A stretch of 64,000 nucleotides of DNA, taken from NCBI RefSeq assembly GCF_013240295.1, contig NZ_JABETK010000002.1, forward strand, positions 1,488,001-1,552,000. The letters are read 5' to 3'. This document shows positions 1 through 8,887 of this stretch, in pieces (positions within the stretch are counted from its first letter, which is position 1; each line of letters begins with the position of its first letter). Both the position numbers and the translations under genes were made by a program. The notes below the pieces were generated by a model, which did not search any database, was not told where the DNA came from, and saw nothing but the letters and a program-made list of their open reading frames with translations. This DNA comes from Neoaquamicrobium sediminum (GTDB lineage Bacteria > Pseudomonadota > Alphaproteobacteria > Rhizobiales > Rhizobiaceae).

Positions 1-678
1 TTGCTTACTGCCTTCAGGTCATCCACCCGGCACCTCGATCAGGCGGTTCCCGTCACCACCTTCATGAGCACGATCGCGACGGCATGGGCGTTGGCGCTGG
101 GCTTTGCCGCCGCCGACGTTTGGTCCATCCGCGCGCAGGCCGAGCAGGCCGCCAGCGAGGAGCGTTCCACGATAGCCCGCCTCGCAGGCATAGCCGGACC
201 CGATGCGCTCGACGTGCCGGCCATGATCGAAGGCCTCATCGCCTATAAGGCTGCGGTGCGCGATGTCGAATGGGGTGCCAACGCCAACCGCGACCCGGCG
301 CTGGAAGTCGACCGGGCACTCCAGCAGATTCGCATCGGCATGATCGACTTCGCGCAGGCCGGTGCCTCGGCCCCGCTGGTTGCGAAGATGGCGCAGGACT
401 TCGACGAGTTGCAGGATGCGCGCAACAAGCGGCTTGCATTGGGCGGCAACTCGATCAGCCAGTACAAATGGTATCTGGTGCTGTTCCTGACATTCCTGTC
501 GATGGTTGCGATCGCCGCCGTGCATGCGGAGCGCCCTCCGGCGGCACGCAACGCGCTGGCGGTGTTCGCCGTCGCGGCTGTCGTCAGCCTCTGGATCCTC
601 GCTCTGCATGCCATTCCCTATGCGGGCGCGGCGCGCATCGGCTTCGAGGAAATCCAGTTCCCGATCTCACACTCCTGA
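1..678 (+). CDS. DUF4239-like membrane protein, 5' end cut by the window
   Basis: The frame is open from the first base, so the gene begins left of the window and the true start is not visible. The visible 225 residues have a hydrophobic segment near residues 20-40, a soluble helical stretch to about 150, and two further hydrophobic segments near 157-175 and 184-203. The pattern of a short TM pair, a helical charged middle and a TM pair resembles bestrophin-like DUF4239 proteins, whose function is unknown. It is followed 78 bp downstream by a lytic transglycosylase lipoprotein on the same strand. The family call is a resemblance, not a motif match. Confidence 0.55.
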   Translation: MLTAFRSSTRHLDQAVPVTTFMSTIATAWALALGFAAADVWSIRAQAEQAASEERSTIARLAGIAGPDALDVPAMIEGLIAYKAAVRDVEWGANANRDPALEVDRALQQIRIGMIDFAQAGASAPLVAKMAQDFDELQDARNKRLALGGNSISQYKWYLVLFLTFLSMVAIAAVHAERPPAARNALAVFAVAAVVSLWILALHAIPYAGAARIGFEEIQFPISHS

Positions 679-756
679 ACCGCGCCTTCGCCTCCCGCCT
701 GGATCGTTAAAATTCAAGGCAAGCTTTCATTTACGGGCATCCGCTAGTGTGACGGA

Positions 757-1350
757 ATGTCTGTATCGCGTTCCTTGCGTTTCCTGCCGCTCTTGTTGCT
801 GCTGGCCTTATCGGCCTGCGCCAGCAAGCCCGATCGTATCAACAATGTCTGCTCGGTGTTCGACCAGAATTCCGGCTTCGTCGGCAACTGGCATCGTTCG
901 GCAAGCAGCGCGTCGCGTCAATACGGCATTCCCGTTCACATCCTGATGGCGACGATCCGCATGGAGTCCGGCTTCGAAGGCCGCGCGCGCCCGCCACGCA
1001 AGAAAATCCTCGGCTTTATTCCCGGCAAGCGCGCCTCGACAGCCTACGGCTATTCGCAGGCGCTTGACGGCACATGGACTGAATATCAGCGTGCGACCGG
1101 CCGCCATATGGCCCGCCGCAACAACTTCTCCGACGCCGTCGATTTCGTCGGGTGGTACCATAACAAGTCGGCGACCACGCTCGGCATCGCGCCGCACGAC
1201 GCCTACAATCTCTATCTAGCCTATTATTCCGGCCATGCCGGCTATCGGCGCGGAAGCTGGCGCAGCAATACCTCGATCCAGAACTACGCACGCCGCACCG
1301 CGACGATGGCTCAGAACTACGCATCGCAGATGCAGTCCTGCGGGCGCTAG
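757..1350 (+). CDS. Lytic transglycosylase (SLT-fold) lipoprotein
   Basis: Predicted to cleave peptidoglycan glycan strands from the periplasmic face of a membrane. The N-terminus is a lipoprotein signal: basic MSVSRSLRF, a leucine-rich core and lipobox LSAC with the lipidated Cys near residue 21. The SLT-like domain spans about residues 45-165. It shows the catalytic glutamate in RMESGF, the AYGYSQ and GTW motifs that usually line the groove, and YLAYYSGHAGY near the end. At 197 residues it is short, like the compact EmtA/MltE type. No strong ribosome site precedes the ATG. It stands alone on this strand, followed by a repeat-filled intergenic region. Confidence 0.8.
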   Translation: MSVSRSLRFLPLLLLLALSACASKPDRINNVCSVFDQNSGFVGNWHRSASSASRQYGIPVHILMATIRMESGFEGRARPPRKKILGFIPGKRASTAYGYSQALDGTWTEYQRATGRHMARRNNFSDAVDFVGWYHNKSATTLGIAPHDAYNLYLAYYSGHAGYRRGSWRSNTSIQNYARRTATMAQNYASQMQSCGR

Positions 1351-1392
1351 ACGCCGCCAGCGCAACTGCTCGACAGGTCAAGACGCTCTCAC

Positions 1393-1474
1393 TGCGTCCT
1401 TCGAGGCTCGCAGAGCCTGTTCTCGGGCTTGCCGAAGGCAAGACCCGGGGGCTCGCACCTCAGGATGAGGGAGG
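1393..1474 (+). repeat. Family A palindromic repeat, copy 1 (long form)
   Basis: Begins TGCGTCCTTCGAGGCTCG and ends CACCTCAGGATGAGGGAGG. Contains an extra internal segment with GGCTTGCCGAAGGCAAG, itself a small hairpin. The reverse complement of nearly the whole unit recurs at 1584-1665. Confidence 0.85.
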
Positions 1475-1583
1475 TGATTTGATCGCCCCCAACAGCACAG
1501 CGGATTCAACTACAGGGGGAAAAGGCCGACGCACGTCGGTAGAACAACCTTCGAGCCCGCGAGTTTGCCGGAGCGATGCAAGA

Positions 1584-1665
1584 CCTCCCTCATCCTGAGG
1601 TGCGAGCCCCCGGGTCGTGCCTTCGGCAAGCCCGAGGACAGGCTCTGCGAGCCTCGAAGGACGCA
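1584..1665 (-). repeat. Family A palindromic repeat, copy 2 (long form, inverted)
   Basis: Mirror partner of copy 1: begins CCTCCCTCATCCTGAGG and ends GCCTCGAAGGACGCA. Transcription through both copies would give a long stem with a roughly 110-nt loop. Confidence 0.85.
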
Positions 1666-1693
1666 CCACAAACTGCACAGCAGAAGCGAACGC

Positions 1694-4459
1694 CTACCGC
1701 GGCTTCTTGCCGAAGACGCGGATGTATTCGGCCTCGCCGCCCTTGGCGAGCGCCTTGGCCTGCTTCACCCAGTTGTCGCGCTCGATGCGCCCCTTGAATT
1801 TGAGATAGTTGTCGACCCAGTCGCGCTCGGCCTTCTTCCACGCCGCCACCTGCGCGTAGGTGTAGATGCCGAGCCCGTTGAGAACGCCCTCCAGCTTTGG
1901 CCCGACACCGGAGATCAGCTTGAGATCGTCGGGGTTGCGCGGTTTCTTCACCGCTGGCGGACGCCCCTTCTCGGCGCCACCTGCCGTCTCAGAAACGCCC
2001 ATCTGTGCCCTGGCTTCCTCGGGCGAGGAGGCGGTGCGCGCACGGCGCGGTGGCGTCTTCGCCGCCTTGCCGGCCGCCTTTTCCTTCGCGGTAGCGGCGC
2101 TTGCGGGTTTCACCGCAGCGCTCGCAGCCTGGCGTCCCTCGCCCGCTTCCGTCAGCGACTTCTCCGGTGCGGAATCGCCGGGCTGGCCCGTCATCGCTTT
2201 AGATGCGCGCGCCCTGGGCTGAGCCTTGGCATCCAGGAGGCGCGCCGGCGTTGCCGCCGCAGCGGCGCCGGGCCGCTCGGCGCGGCTGCCGGCCTTCGTC
2301 GGCTTGCGCGGCGCCTTGGCCTTCGGCGTCTCGGCCGCCGGATCGGACTCTTGCGCGCCTTCGAAGCTGATGACCGGCTCCATCGAGGCAAGTTGATCGT
2401 CGTCCAGCCAGCAAAGGCTCTTGTGCCCGTTGCCGAGGTCCTTCATCGGCGGCACCTGCGTCTCGCACTTGTTGCCCGGCACGAACTGCTTCCACCGGCA
2501 GCGCGTCTGGAAAGGACAGCCGGGCGGCGGGTTCATGGCCGATGGGATGTCGCCTTCCAGCACGATGTGCTTCTTCACCACGCTCGTATCCGCGATCGGG
2601 ATCGCCGACAGCAGCGCCTCCGTGTAGGGGTGGTAGGGCGGCGAGAATATCTGGTCCGTCGTTCCCGTTTCGACGATGTGGCCCAGATACATCACGACGA
2701 CGCGGTCGGCGATGTAGCGCACGACTGACAGGTCGTGGCTGATGAACAGCATCGTCGTCTTGTTCTTACGCTGGATGTCCATCAGCAGCTCGGTCACCGC
2801 CGCCTGCACCGAGACATCGAGCGCCGAGACCGGCTCGTCGGCCACGACAACCTTGGCGTTGCCGGCAAAGGCGCGGGCGACGCCGATGCGCTGCTTCTGC
2901 CCGCCGGAGAGCTGGCGCGGCATGCGCTCGGCAAACGCGCGCGGCAGCTTCACCAGGTCCAGCAACTCGAACATTCGCTTGCGGCGATCCTCGACCGTGT
3001 CACCGATCTTGAATTTTTCCAGCGTGCGGATGATCTGCGACCCCACCGAATGGCTCGGATTCAGCGTGTCGAACGGGTTCTGGAACACCATCTGGATGCC
3101 CGACACCGTCTCGGTGTCGCGCTTTTCGATCGGCGTATCTTCGATCTCGGTATTGGCCAGCGTGACGGTGCCCGACGTCGCCGTCTCCAGCCCGAGAAGC
3201 ACCTTGGCGAGCGTGGACTTGCCGCAGCCCGATTCACCCACGATGGCCACGGTTTCGCTCTCGCGCGCCTCGAAGCTGATCTGCTCGTTGGCCTTGACGG
3301 TGCGTGTCTCAGCCCCGCCGAAGATGGCGTTGGCCGCCACCTCGTAATATTTCTTCAGATTTTCGATCTTGAGCACCGGTGCGCCCGGCTTGACGGCTTC
3401 CTTCTCCGTCGTTGCACCTTCTGGCAGCGCATTCCAGTCGATCTCGTTGAAGCGCACGCAGCGGCTGAAATGCCGGTCGTGCCCCTCGACCTCGATCATC
3501 GGGATTTCAGCCGCATCGCACAGGCCAGGCTTGAAGTGGTGGCAGCGCGGCCCGAAATTGCAGCCCTTCGGGCGCTCGTGCGGCAGCGGAAGCTGGCCCG
3601 GAATGGCGATCAGCGGCCGAGAGTTCTTGTCTGCGCCGGGCAGCGGTATCGAGCGGAACAGACCCTGCGTGTAGGGGTGGCGCATGTGGTCGAACACATC
3701 CTTGATCGACCCCGTCTCCACCGCCTCGCCCGAATACATCACCGTGATCCGGTCGCACGTCTCCAGGATAAGCCCGAGATTGTGCGACACGAAGATCATC
3801 GAGGTGCCGAACTGTTCGCCGAGCCCCTTGACCAGCTCGACGATGCCGGCCTCCACCGTCACGTCAAGCGCGGTCGTCGGTTCGTCGAGAAGCAACAGGG
3901 CCGGATTGGACAAGAGCGCCATCGCGATAACGATGCGCTGCTGCTGGCCGCCCGAAAGCTGGTGAGGAAAGGAGCGCATTATCCGCTCGGGGTCCGGCAG
4001 CCGCACGGAGCGAACCATCTCCAGCGCGCGCTTGTAGGCCTCGTCGCTCGAAACCTTGTCGTGGATCAGCGGCACTTCCATCAACTGCCGGCCGATCTTC
4101 ATCGCCGGATTCAGGCTCGCCATCGGCTCCTGGTAGATCATGGCGATCTCGTTGCCGCGAATGGCCCGCAGTTCAGCATCGGACAGGTCGCCCATGTCCT
4201 TGCCCTTGAACTTGATGCGCCCGCCGACAATCTTGCCGACATTCGACAGGTCGCGCATCACGCCCAGCGACACGGTCGATTTTCCGCAGCCGCTCTCGCC
4301 GACGATCCCCATCGCCTCACCCGGCATCACCGTGCAGGAGAAGTCCATCACGGCAGGAATCTCGCCCTTGCGCGTGAAGAAGGAGATAGACAGGTTTTCG
4401 ATCTCGAGGATCGGATCGGCGTTCTGGGCCGCCTCGCTTGGCTTTACGGCTTCGTTCAT
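1694..4459 (-). CDS. Peptide-type ABC importer, fused tandem ATPase (DppD-DppF) with NuoE-like tail
   Basis: Cytoplasmic energy subunit of the importer encoded upstream. It contains two complete ABC domains. The first has Walker A GESGCGKS at about residues 54-61, signature LSGGQ at 168-172 and Walker B LLLLDEP at 188-194. The second has Walker A at 408-416, LSGGQ at 517-521 and Walker B VVVADEP at 537-543. Each is followed by a Cys-bearing oligopeptide/dipeptide C-terminal segment. From about residue 695 an Ala/Lys/Pro-rich linker leads to a final 78-residue helix-hairpin-helix-like module (844-921) with ISGVGPKLEG and ending RVFGKKPR. That module matches my memory of the C-terminal extension of rhizobial NuoE, and such a tail is not usual on ABC ATPases. 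Last gene of the operon, 10 bp after the permease. Confidence 0.88.
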   Translation of the reverse strand: MNEAVKPSEAAQNADPILEIENLSISFFTRKGEIPAVMDFSCTVMPGEAMGIVGESGCGKSTVSLGVMRDLSNVGKIVGGRIKFKGKDMGDLSDAELRAIRGNEIAMIYQEPMASLNPAMKIGRQLMEVPLIHDKVSSDEAYKRALEMVRSVRLPDPERIMRSFPHQLSGGQQQRIVIAMALLSNPALLLLDEPTTALDVTVEAGIVELVKGLGEQFGTSMIFVSHNLGLILETCDRITVMYSGEAVETGSIKDVFDHMRHPYTQGLFRSIPLPGADKNSRPLIAIPGQLPLPHERPKGCNFGPRCHHFKPGLCDAAEIPMIEVEGHDRHFSRCVRFNEIDWNALPEGATTEKEAVKPGAPVLKIENLKKYYEVAANAIFGGAETRTVKANEQISFEARESETVAIVGESGCGKSTLAKVLLGLETATSGTVTLANTEIEDTPIEKRDTETVSGIQMVFQNPFDTLNPSHSVGSQIIRTLEKFKIGDTVEDRRKRMFELLDLVKLPRAFAERMPRQLSGGQKQRIGVARAFAGNAKVVVADEPVSALDVSVQAAVTELLMDIQRKNKTTMLFISHDLSVVRYIADRVVVMYLGHIVETGTTDQIFSPPYHPYTEALLSAIPIADTSVVKKHIVLEGDIPSAMNPPPGCPFQTRCRWKQFVPGNKCETQVPPMKDLGNGHKSLCWLDDDQLASMEPVISFEGAQESDPAAETPKAKAPRKPTKAGSRAERPGAAAAATPARLLDAKAQPRARASKAMTGQPGDSAPEKSLTEAGEGRQAASAAVKPASAATAKEKAAGKAAKTPPRRARTASSPEEARAQMGVSETAGGAEKGRPPAVKKPRNPDDLKLISGVGPKLEGVLNGLGIYTYAQVAAWKKAERDWVDNYLKFKGRIERDNWVKQAKALAKGGEAEYIRVFGKKPR

Positions 4460-4469
4460 GGTTCCGTCC

Positions 4470-5626
4470 TCAATCCTTCAGCGACTGTTCGCGCAGCGCA
4501 TCGGCCAGAAGGTTCAGGCCAAGCACGAACGACATCAGCGCGATTGTCGGCGGCAGTGCGGGGTGGATATGCGAACGCAGGAGCCGGCTCGCCTCCTTGA
4601 TCGCCGTACCCCAGTCGGGGCTTTCCGGCGCAAGGCCGAGGCCGAAATAGCCCAGCGTGCCAAGCAGGATCGTCGTGTAGCCGATGCGAAGGCAGGCATC
4701 GACGATCAGCGGCCCGCGCGCATTGGGCAACACTTCCCACAGCATGATGTACCAGGGGCTTTCGCCGCGGGTCTGGGCTGCGGCCACGTAGTCGCGCGTC
4801 TTGATGTCCATCACCAGGCCGCGAACGATGCGGAAGACACCCGGCGATGAGGCGAAGACCACGGCTACGAAGATGTTCAGCTCGTTCGGCCGGATGGCGA
4901 TGATGCCCAGCGGGTCGGCGTTGAAGACAAGGCCGAGATAGATCCACCCGCCGATCAGCAGCGTCAGCCCGATCTGTATCGCCAGCGCCTGCGGTCGATG
5001 CTTGTAGCGTGTGTAAAACAGCGTGCAGAAGAAGATGATCGGAAACAGGAAGAACACGCCCGCCATCGTGTAGGGGATCGGCGTGTCCATGATGCCGGGC
5101 GTCACTAGCAGGTAGAACAGCAGGATCACCGGGAAAGCCAGCACGAGGTTGGCCAGGAACGACAGGATCGTGTCCACCCGCCCCCATAATAGCCGGCCGG
5201 CAGGCCAAGCGTGATGCCGACCATCAGCGCGAACATCGTCGCCGCCGGCGCGATCACCAGCACGATCTGGCTGCCATAGACCATGCGCGAAAAGATGTCG
5301 CGCGCCAGCCTGTCGCCACCGAAGAGGAAGGCCTGCCCGCTTTCGGGCTCAATCGCGCCCGGCAGCGCATCCTTCATCACCAGCACCTGGGCCAGCGGAT
5401 TGAACGGAGCGACCGTCGAGGCGAACATCGCCGTGAACAGCCAGAACAGGCAGATCGTTACACCGGCGATGCCGACATAGGTATCGAAGAGCTGGCCATA
5501 GAGCCCGAGCCGCGCGCGGAAGGCGAAACTCGTGCCGAGCACGACGGCCAGCGCCAGCCAGACCGGCCAGAACCGCACCAGGACACCAAGCAGCACCTGG
5601 AACGCGCTGAGATATTCATGTTGCAT
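4470..5626 (-). pseudogene. Peptide-type ABC permease (DppC-like), frameshifted
   Basis: Second membrane subunit of the importer. The frame starting at 5626 (preceded by AGGGGA) runs through GITLGLPAGYYGG and is lost near 5181-5185. The next frame resumes at VDTILSFLANLVLAFPVILLF and continues to 4470. Restoring one G in the GGGGG run of the coding strand rejoins the two halves into about 385 residues, so a sequencing indel is plausible. The conserved inner-membrane loop reads AAAQTRGESPWYIMLWEVLPNA, equivalent to the EAA loop. The protein is about 80 residues longer than common DppC. The excess is extra hydrophobic segments (around VFFLFPIIFFCTLF and IQIGLTLLIGGWIYLGL) between the usual third and fourth helices. 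Confidence 0.82.
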
Positions 5627-5637
5627 GCGCGGTCCCC

Positions 5638-6675
5638 TTACTGCACGCGAATGCGCGGGTTGAGATAGGCGTAACCCACGTCGGAGATGAGCTGGGTGAA
5701 GAGCACCACGAACACCGACACCAGCGAGCAGCCGAGCAGCAGGTCGATGTCGTTGTTGCCCGCGGCCTCCACGAGCGTGAAGCCAAAGCCCTGGTAGCGG
5801 AACATCACCTCAACGATGACGACGCCGGTCAGCAGCCACGGAAACTGCAGCATGATGACCGTGAACGGCGCAATCAGCGCGTTGCGCAGCGCATGCTTGA
5901 CGACGACGGCATTGAAGGAAAGCCCCTTGAGCCGCGCCGTGCGGATATATTGCTGCGTCATCACCTCGACCATCGAGGCGCGCGTCATGCGGGCGATGTA
6001 GCCGATGCCGTAGATCGCCATCGTCATTACCGGCAGGGTGAAGTTGTAGAAGCTGATGCCCTGGCTGGTCGCCGATGCCGCCGAGCCGTTGAGCCAGCCG
6101 AGCCACGACGCGAAGACGACGGTGAAGATGACGCCCGATATGTATTCAGGCGTCGCCGTCGTCGTGATCGATGCAACCGAAAGCGAGCGGTCCGTTCGCG
6201 ATCCCTCCCGCATGCCGGCGAAGATGCCGATCAGCAGCGCGACGGGCACCATGACCACCATCACCCAGAACATCAGGATGCCGGTGGCGCCCAGCGCCGG
6301 CCAGAGCTTGGCCGAAACCGTTGTCTTGAATTTGGTCGAACAGCCGAAATCGCCCTGCAGGATGCCGCCATAATAGGGCTCGGCCGGTTCGTTGCAGTAG
6401 GAGAAGCGCGGCGTCACTGCGCCCGTCTCGGCGTCTATGTTGGGCTGCTTCTGCACCACGCCGAGCCAGCGCCCGTAGCGCAAAAAGAAATTGTCCCGGT
6501 AACCGTTCCGCACGAGCCAGCTTTCGATGTGCTCGTCAGAGGAGCGCATGTCGAGCTGGCTGATCGACAGCTTGCGCAGGTTCGGCTCCAGATTGACCAT
6601 GAAGAACACGACCAGCGTGAGGCACAGCATGGTCAGCAGCATCGTTCCGAGACGACGAGTGATAAAGGTCAGCAT
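5638..6675 (-). CDS. Peptide-type ABC permease (DppB-like)
   Basis: First membrane subunit of the peptide-type importer, 345 residues. It begins MLTFITRRLGTMLLTMLCLTLVVFFMV, the typical first helix of DppB/OppB proteins. A periplasmic region with two cysteines (FSYCNEP, GDFGCSTKF) follows, then five more hydrophobic segments. The inner loop TARLKGLSFNAVVVKHALRNAL matches the conserved permease loop that contacts the ATPase. The ATG follows a purine-rich GGGGG ribosome site. Spacing to the next permease is 11 bp, so the two are translated together. The substrate cannot be deduced from sequence alone. Confidence 0.9.
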   Translation of the reverse strand: MLTFITRRLGTMLLTMLCLTLVVFFMVNLEPNLRKLSISQLDMRSSDEHIESWLVRNGYRDNFFLRYGRWLGVVQKQPNIDAETGAVTPRFSYCNEPAEPYYGGILQGDFGCSTKFKTTVSAKLWPALGATGILMFWVMVVMVPVALLIGIFAGMREGSRTDRSLSVASITTTATPEYISGVIFTVVFASWLGWLNGSAASATSQGISFYNFTLPVMTMAIYGIGYIARMTRASMVEVMTQQYIRTARLKGLSFNAVVVKHALRNALIAPFTVIMLQFPWLLTGVVIVEVMFRYQGFGFTLVEAAGNNDIDLLLGCSLVSVFVVLFTQLISDVGYAYLNPRIRVQ

Positions 6676-6843
6676 CGTACCCCCTGCCTGTCGGGTTGGG
6701 GAATGCGCCGCACTATACGCCTATGGAGAACCGCAAGGAAATGGCCGTGCCATCGGCAGGACGACCGTCCTGCTTCCGTCCCGGCCCTGGCTTGCGTCGT
6801 GTTCCCCTTCAACGCTTTTCTAGCTCAGGCGCCCCGTTGAGGC

Positions 6844-6869
6844 GGAAAGGGGGCTTGCGCCCCCTTTCC
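6844..6869 (-). promoter_or_regulatory. Intercistronic stem-loop after the binding-protein gene
   Basis: GGAAAGGGGG pairs with CCCCCTTTCC around a 6-nt loop. In the direction of the operon it sits just after the binding-protein stop and lacks a trailing T run (the T run is on the other strand). It therefore looks like a 3' stabilising or partial-termination hairpin that raises binding-protein mRNA relative to the permeases. Confidence 0.6.
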
Positions 6870-6884
6870 TGTTTTTTCTGCCGA

Positions 6885-8538
6885 TCAGGCTTCGTCCAGC
6901 CAGACCTTGCCGAAATCATGCTCGAAGGTCTGGTGCATCCCGTGGTTCTTCACGGCCGCCACCGAGTGGTTATAGAGCTTGCGCCAGTAAGGCTGGATGA
7001 TGATGCCGGAGTCCTGGAGGATCTTCTCGATCTCCTCCATCACGCCACGACGTTCATCGGCATCCGCGATCGAGAGCGCCTGGTTGATCTTGGCGTCGAG
7101 GTCCGGATTGGAGTAGCCGGCCTCGTTCCATGCCTCGCCGGTGCGGTAGGCGATGGCGACCACCTGGATGCCCAGAGGGCGCATGTTCCAGTTGGTCATC
7201 GAGTACGGATACTTCGTCCAGTCGTTCCAGAAGGTCGAGCCCGGAAGCACCGTGCGCTTGACCTTGAAGCCGGCTTCACGAAGCTGGGCGGCGATCGCGT
7301 CGCCCGTGTTCTTGTGCCAGTCCTCATCGACCGTGATGAGCTCGTGCTCATAGTCCATCTGGCCGGCTTCTTCCATCAGCGCCTTTGCAGCCTCGATGTC
7401 CCGTTCGAACGGCGGGAGTTCGGCATATTCCGGATGGATCGGGCAGACGTGGTGGTTTTCGGCCACCGCCGGCATTGCCGTAGCCCAGCGCGAGGATGGT
7501 CGCGTTGTCGACGGCCTTCGTCAGCGCCTGTCGCACCTTCTGGTCGTCATAGGGCGCGTTGTTGACGTTGGTGCGCGCAACGATCGTGGACGCGGTAACG
7601 ACCTCCGACGTCTCGAGGCCGATGCCCTCGAGGATCGACACGAAATCGGCCGTGGTCTCATGGTTGGTATGCACCTCGAGCGCCTCGAAGGCCGAAACCA
7701 TCGCCGCCGGATCGGTGCCGTAGTCGATGAACTCGACGCCGTCGAGATAGACCTCGCCGTTCCACCACTTGCCGTTCTCGCGCCGCTTGTAGACCACGGA
7801 CTGGCCTACATCGTAGGACACGAGTTCGAACGGCCCGGTGCCGATCGGGTTCTGCACGAAATTCGCGCCCGTCTCGTCGAAGGAGCGGTGCACGATGAGG
7901 CCCGGATAGTCGGTCAGGTTCGGGATAAGCGCGATGTCCGGCTCGGTCAGCTTGAGGCGGACCGTCATGTCGTCGACCTTCTCGACAGAACCTTCACGCA
8001 GCTTGCCCGTCTCCGCGTCGGCCAGCGAGCCAAGGCGGCCCGGCATGGAATTACCTTCCGCGCTGCGATCCGCCCAACGCGTGATGTTGAAGATCACGTC
8101 ATCGGCGTTGAAGGTGTCGCCGTTCGTCCAGGTAACGCCCGGGCGGCAATGGAAGACGTACTCGGTGGCGTCGTCGTTGATTTCCCAGCTCTCGAGCAGA
8201 TAGGGTTCGAAAGTGAACTCGCGCGTGTATTTCACCAGCGGCTCAAGCGTCTGGCGCTCGGCGTTGGCGATCTCCGACCAGTCTGCCGTGCGGGGATCCT
8301 TGGGATCCTTGACCGCCATCGCGACCTTGAGGACACCGCCCTTCTTGGGCTCTTCCTGCGCCATCGCCGGGGTCGGCGCGGCCAGTCCGATCATTCCATA
8401 AGCCATTGCGGTGGTAGCACCGAAGGCGCTGGCCATGGCCAGAAATTCGCGGCGGTCGAGCTTGCCGGCCTTCGTCTCCTCCGCCAGCTTTTTTATATGG
8501 TCGGGGACACGGTTGCCGTTGCTCTTGTAAAACTTCAT
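6885..8538 (-). pseudogene. ABC peptide-type substrate-binding protein (SBP family 5), frameshifted
   Basis: Periplasmic binding protein that feeds the DppB/DppC/ATPase importer downstream. The start at 8538 follows GGGAGAA with good spacing. The N-terminus carries a Tat-type signal ([18 protein letters not shown], with the cleavage region near APTPAMAQ), which is unusual for peptide-binding proteins. Family 5 features include [22 protein letters not shown], the [17 protein letters not shown] stretch and [11 protein letters not shown]. The frame breaks near 7464-7472 (after [11 protein letters not shown]) and resumes at [14 protein letters not shown]. Removing one G restores about 551 residues, the usual family length. 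First gene of the operon. Confidence 0.82.
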
Positions 8539-8887
8539 CGACGTTCTCCCATTTGAAGCTGCTTGCGTTAGCATTCCGCAGATGGACGGCGATGTCAAAA
8601 ACCCCCGTCCGCAGGCACCGCAACGGAATGTGCAACGTTGCAGGGGGCACAGATGGCGTAATTGCGACAAAGTTGACGCAATTTTAGCAATGGGAAAAGA
8701 ATCTCGGCGGCGCGGAGATCGATTCCGCCCGAGCGTCTCATGACATTACCTGCCGTTTTGGAGTGCCGATAGCGCCACCGCTCACGGGCTTCGATGCCAG
8801 CGGGCGCTGCCGGCCGCATTGTTGACAAGCCGTCACGAAGGTTGCCTAAGTTCCGCAACGGTAATTCGTCAGCGTTTGGAGGGTTTC
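8539..8887. other. 349-bp divergent intergenic region
   Basis: Separates the peptide transporter operon (minus) from the macroglobulin-pbpC operon (plus), so it must hold promoters for both. Apart from one candidate plus-strand promoter at 8822-8851, I see no convincing operator, repeat or small gene. Confidence 0.5.
8822..8851 (+). promoter_or_regulatory. Candidate promoter of the macroglobulin-pbpC operon
   Basis: TTGACA at 8822-8827 and CTAAGT at 8846-8851 with an 18-bp spacer, about 37 bp before the start codon. The -35 element is consensus and the -10 element is weak, so this is a candidate only. Confidence 0.35.

Larger units (their letters stand above)
1351..1693. other. 343-bp intergenic region filled by a large inverted repeat
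   Basis: No gene is visible. The space holds two copies of the family A repeat in opposite orientation (1393-1474 and 1584-1665) separated by about 110 bp. It lies between the convergent ends of the lipoprotein gene and the peptide transporter operon, where a transcription stop would be expected. Confidence 0.7.

Noticed and set aside
2735..4600. Long open frame on the plus strand opposite the fused ATPase gene
   Set aside because: It is antisense to a clearly coding ABC protein. Its Arg/His/Leu-rich composition is what high-GC antisense frames give, and it has no ribosome site or family likeness.
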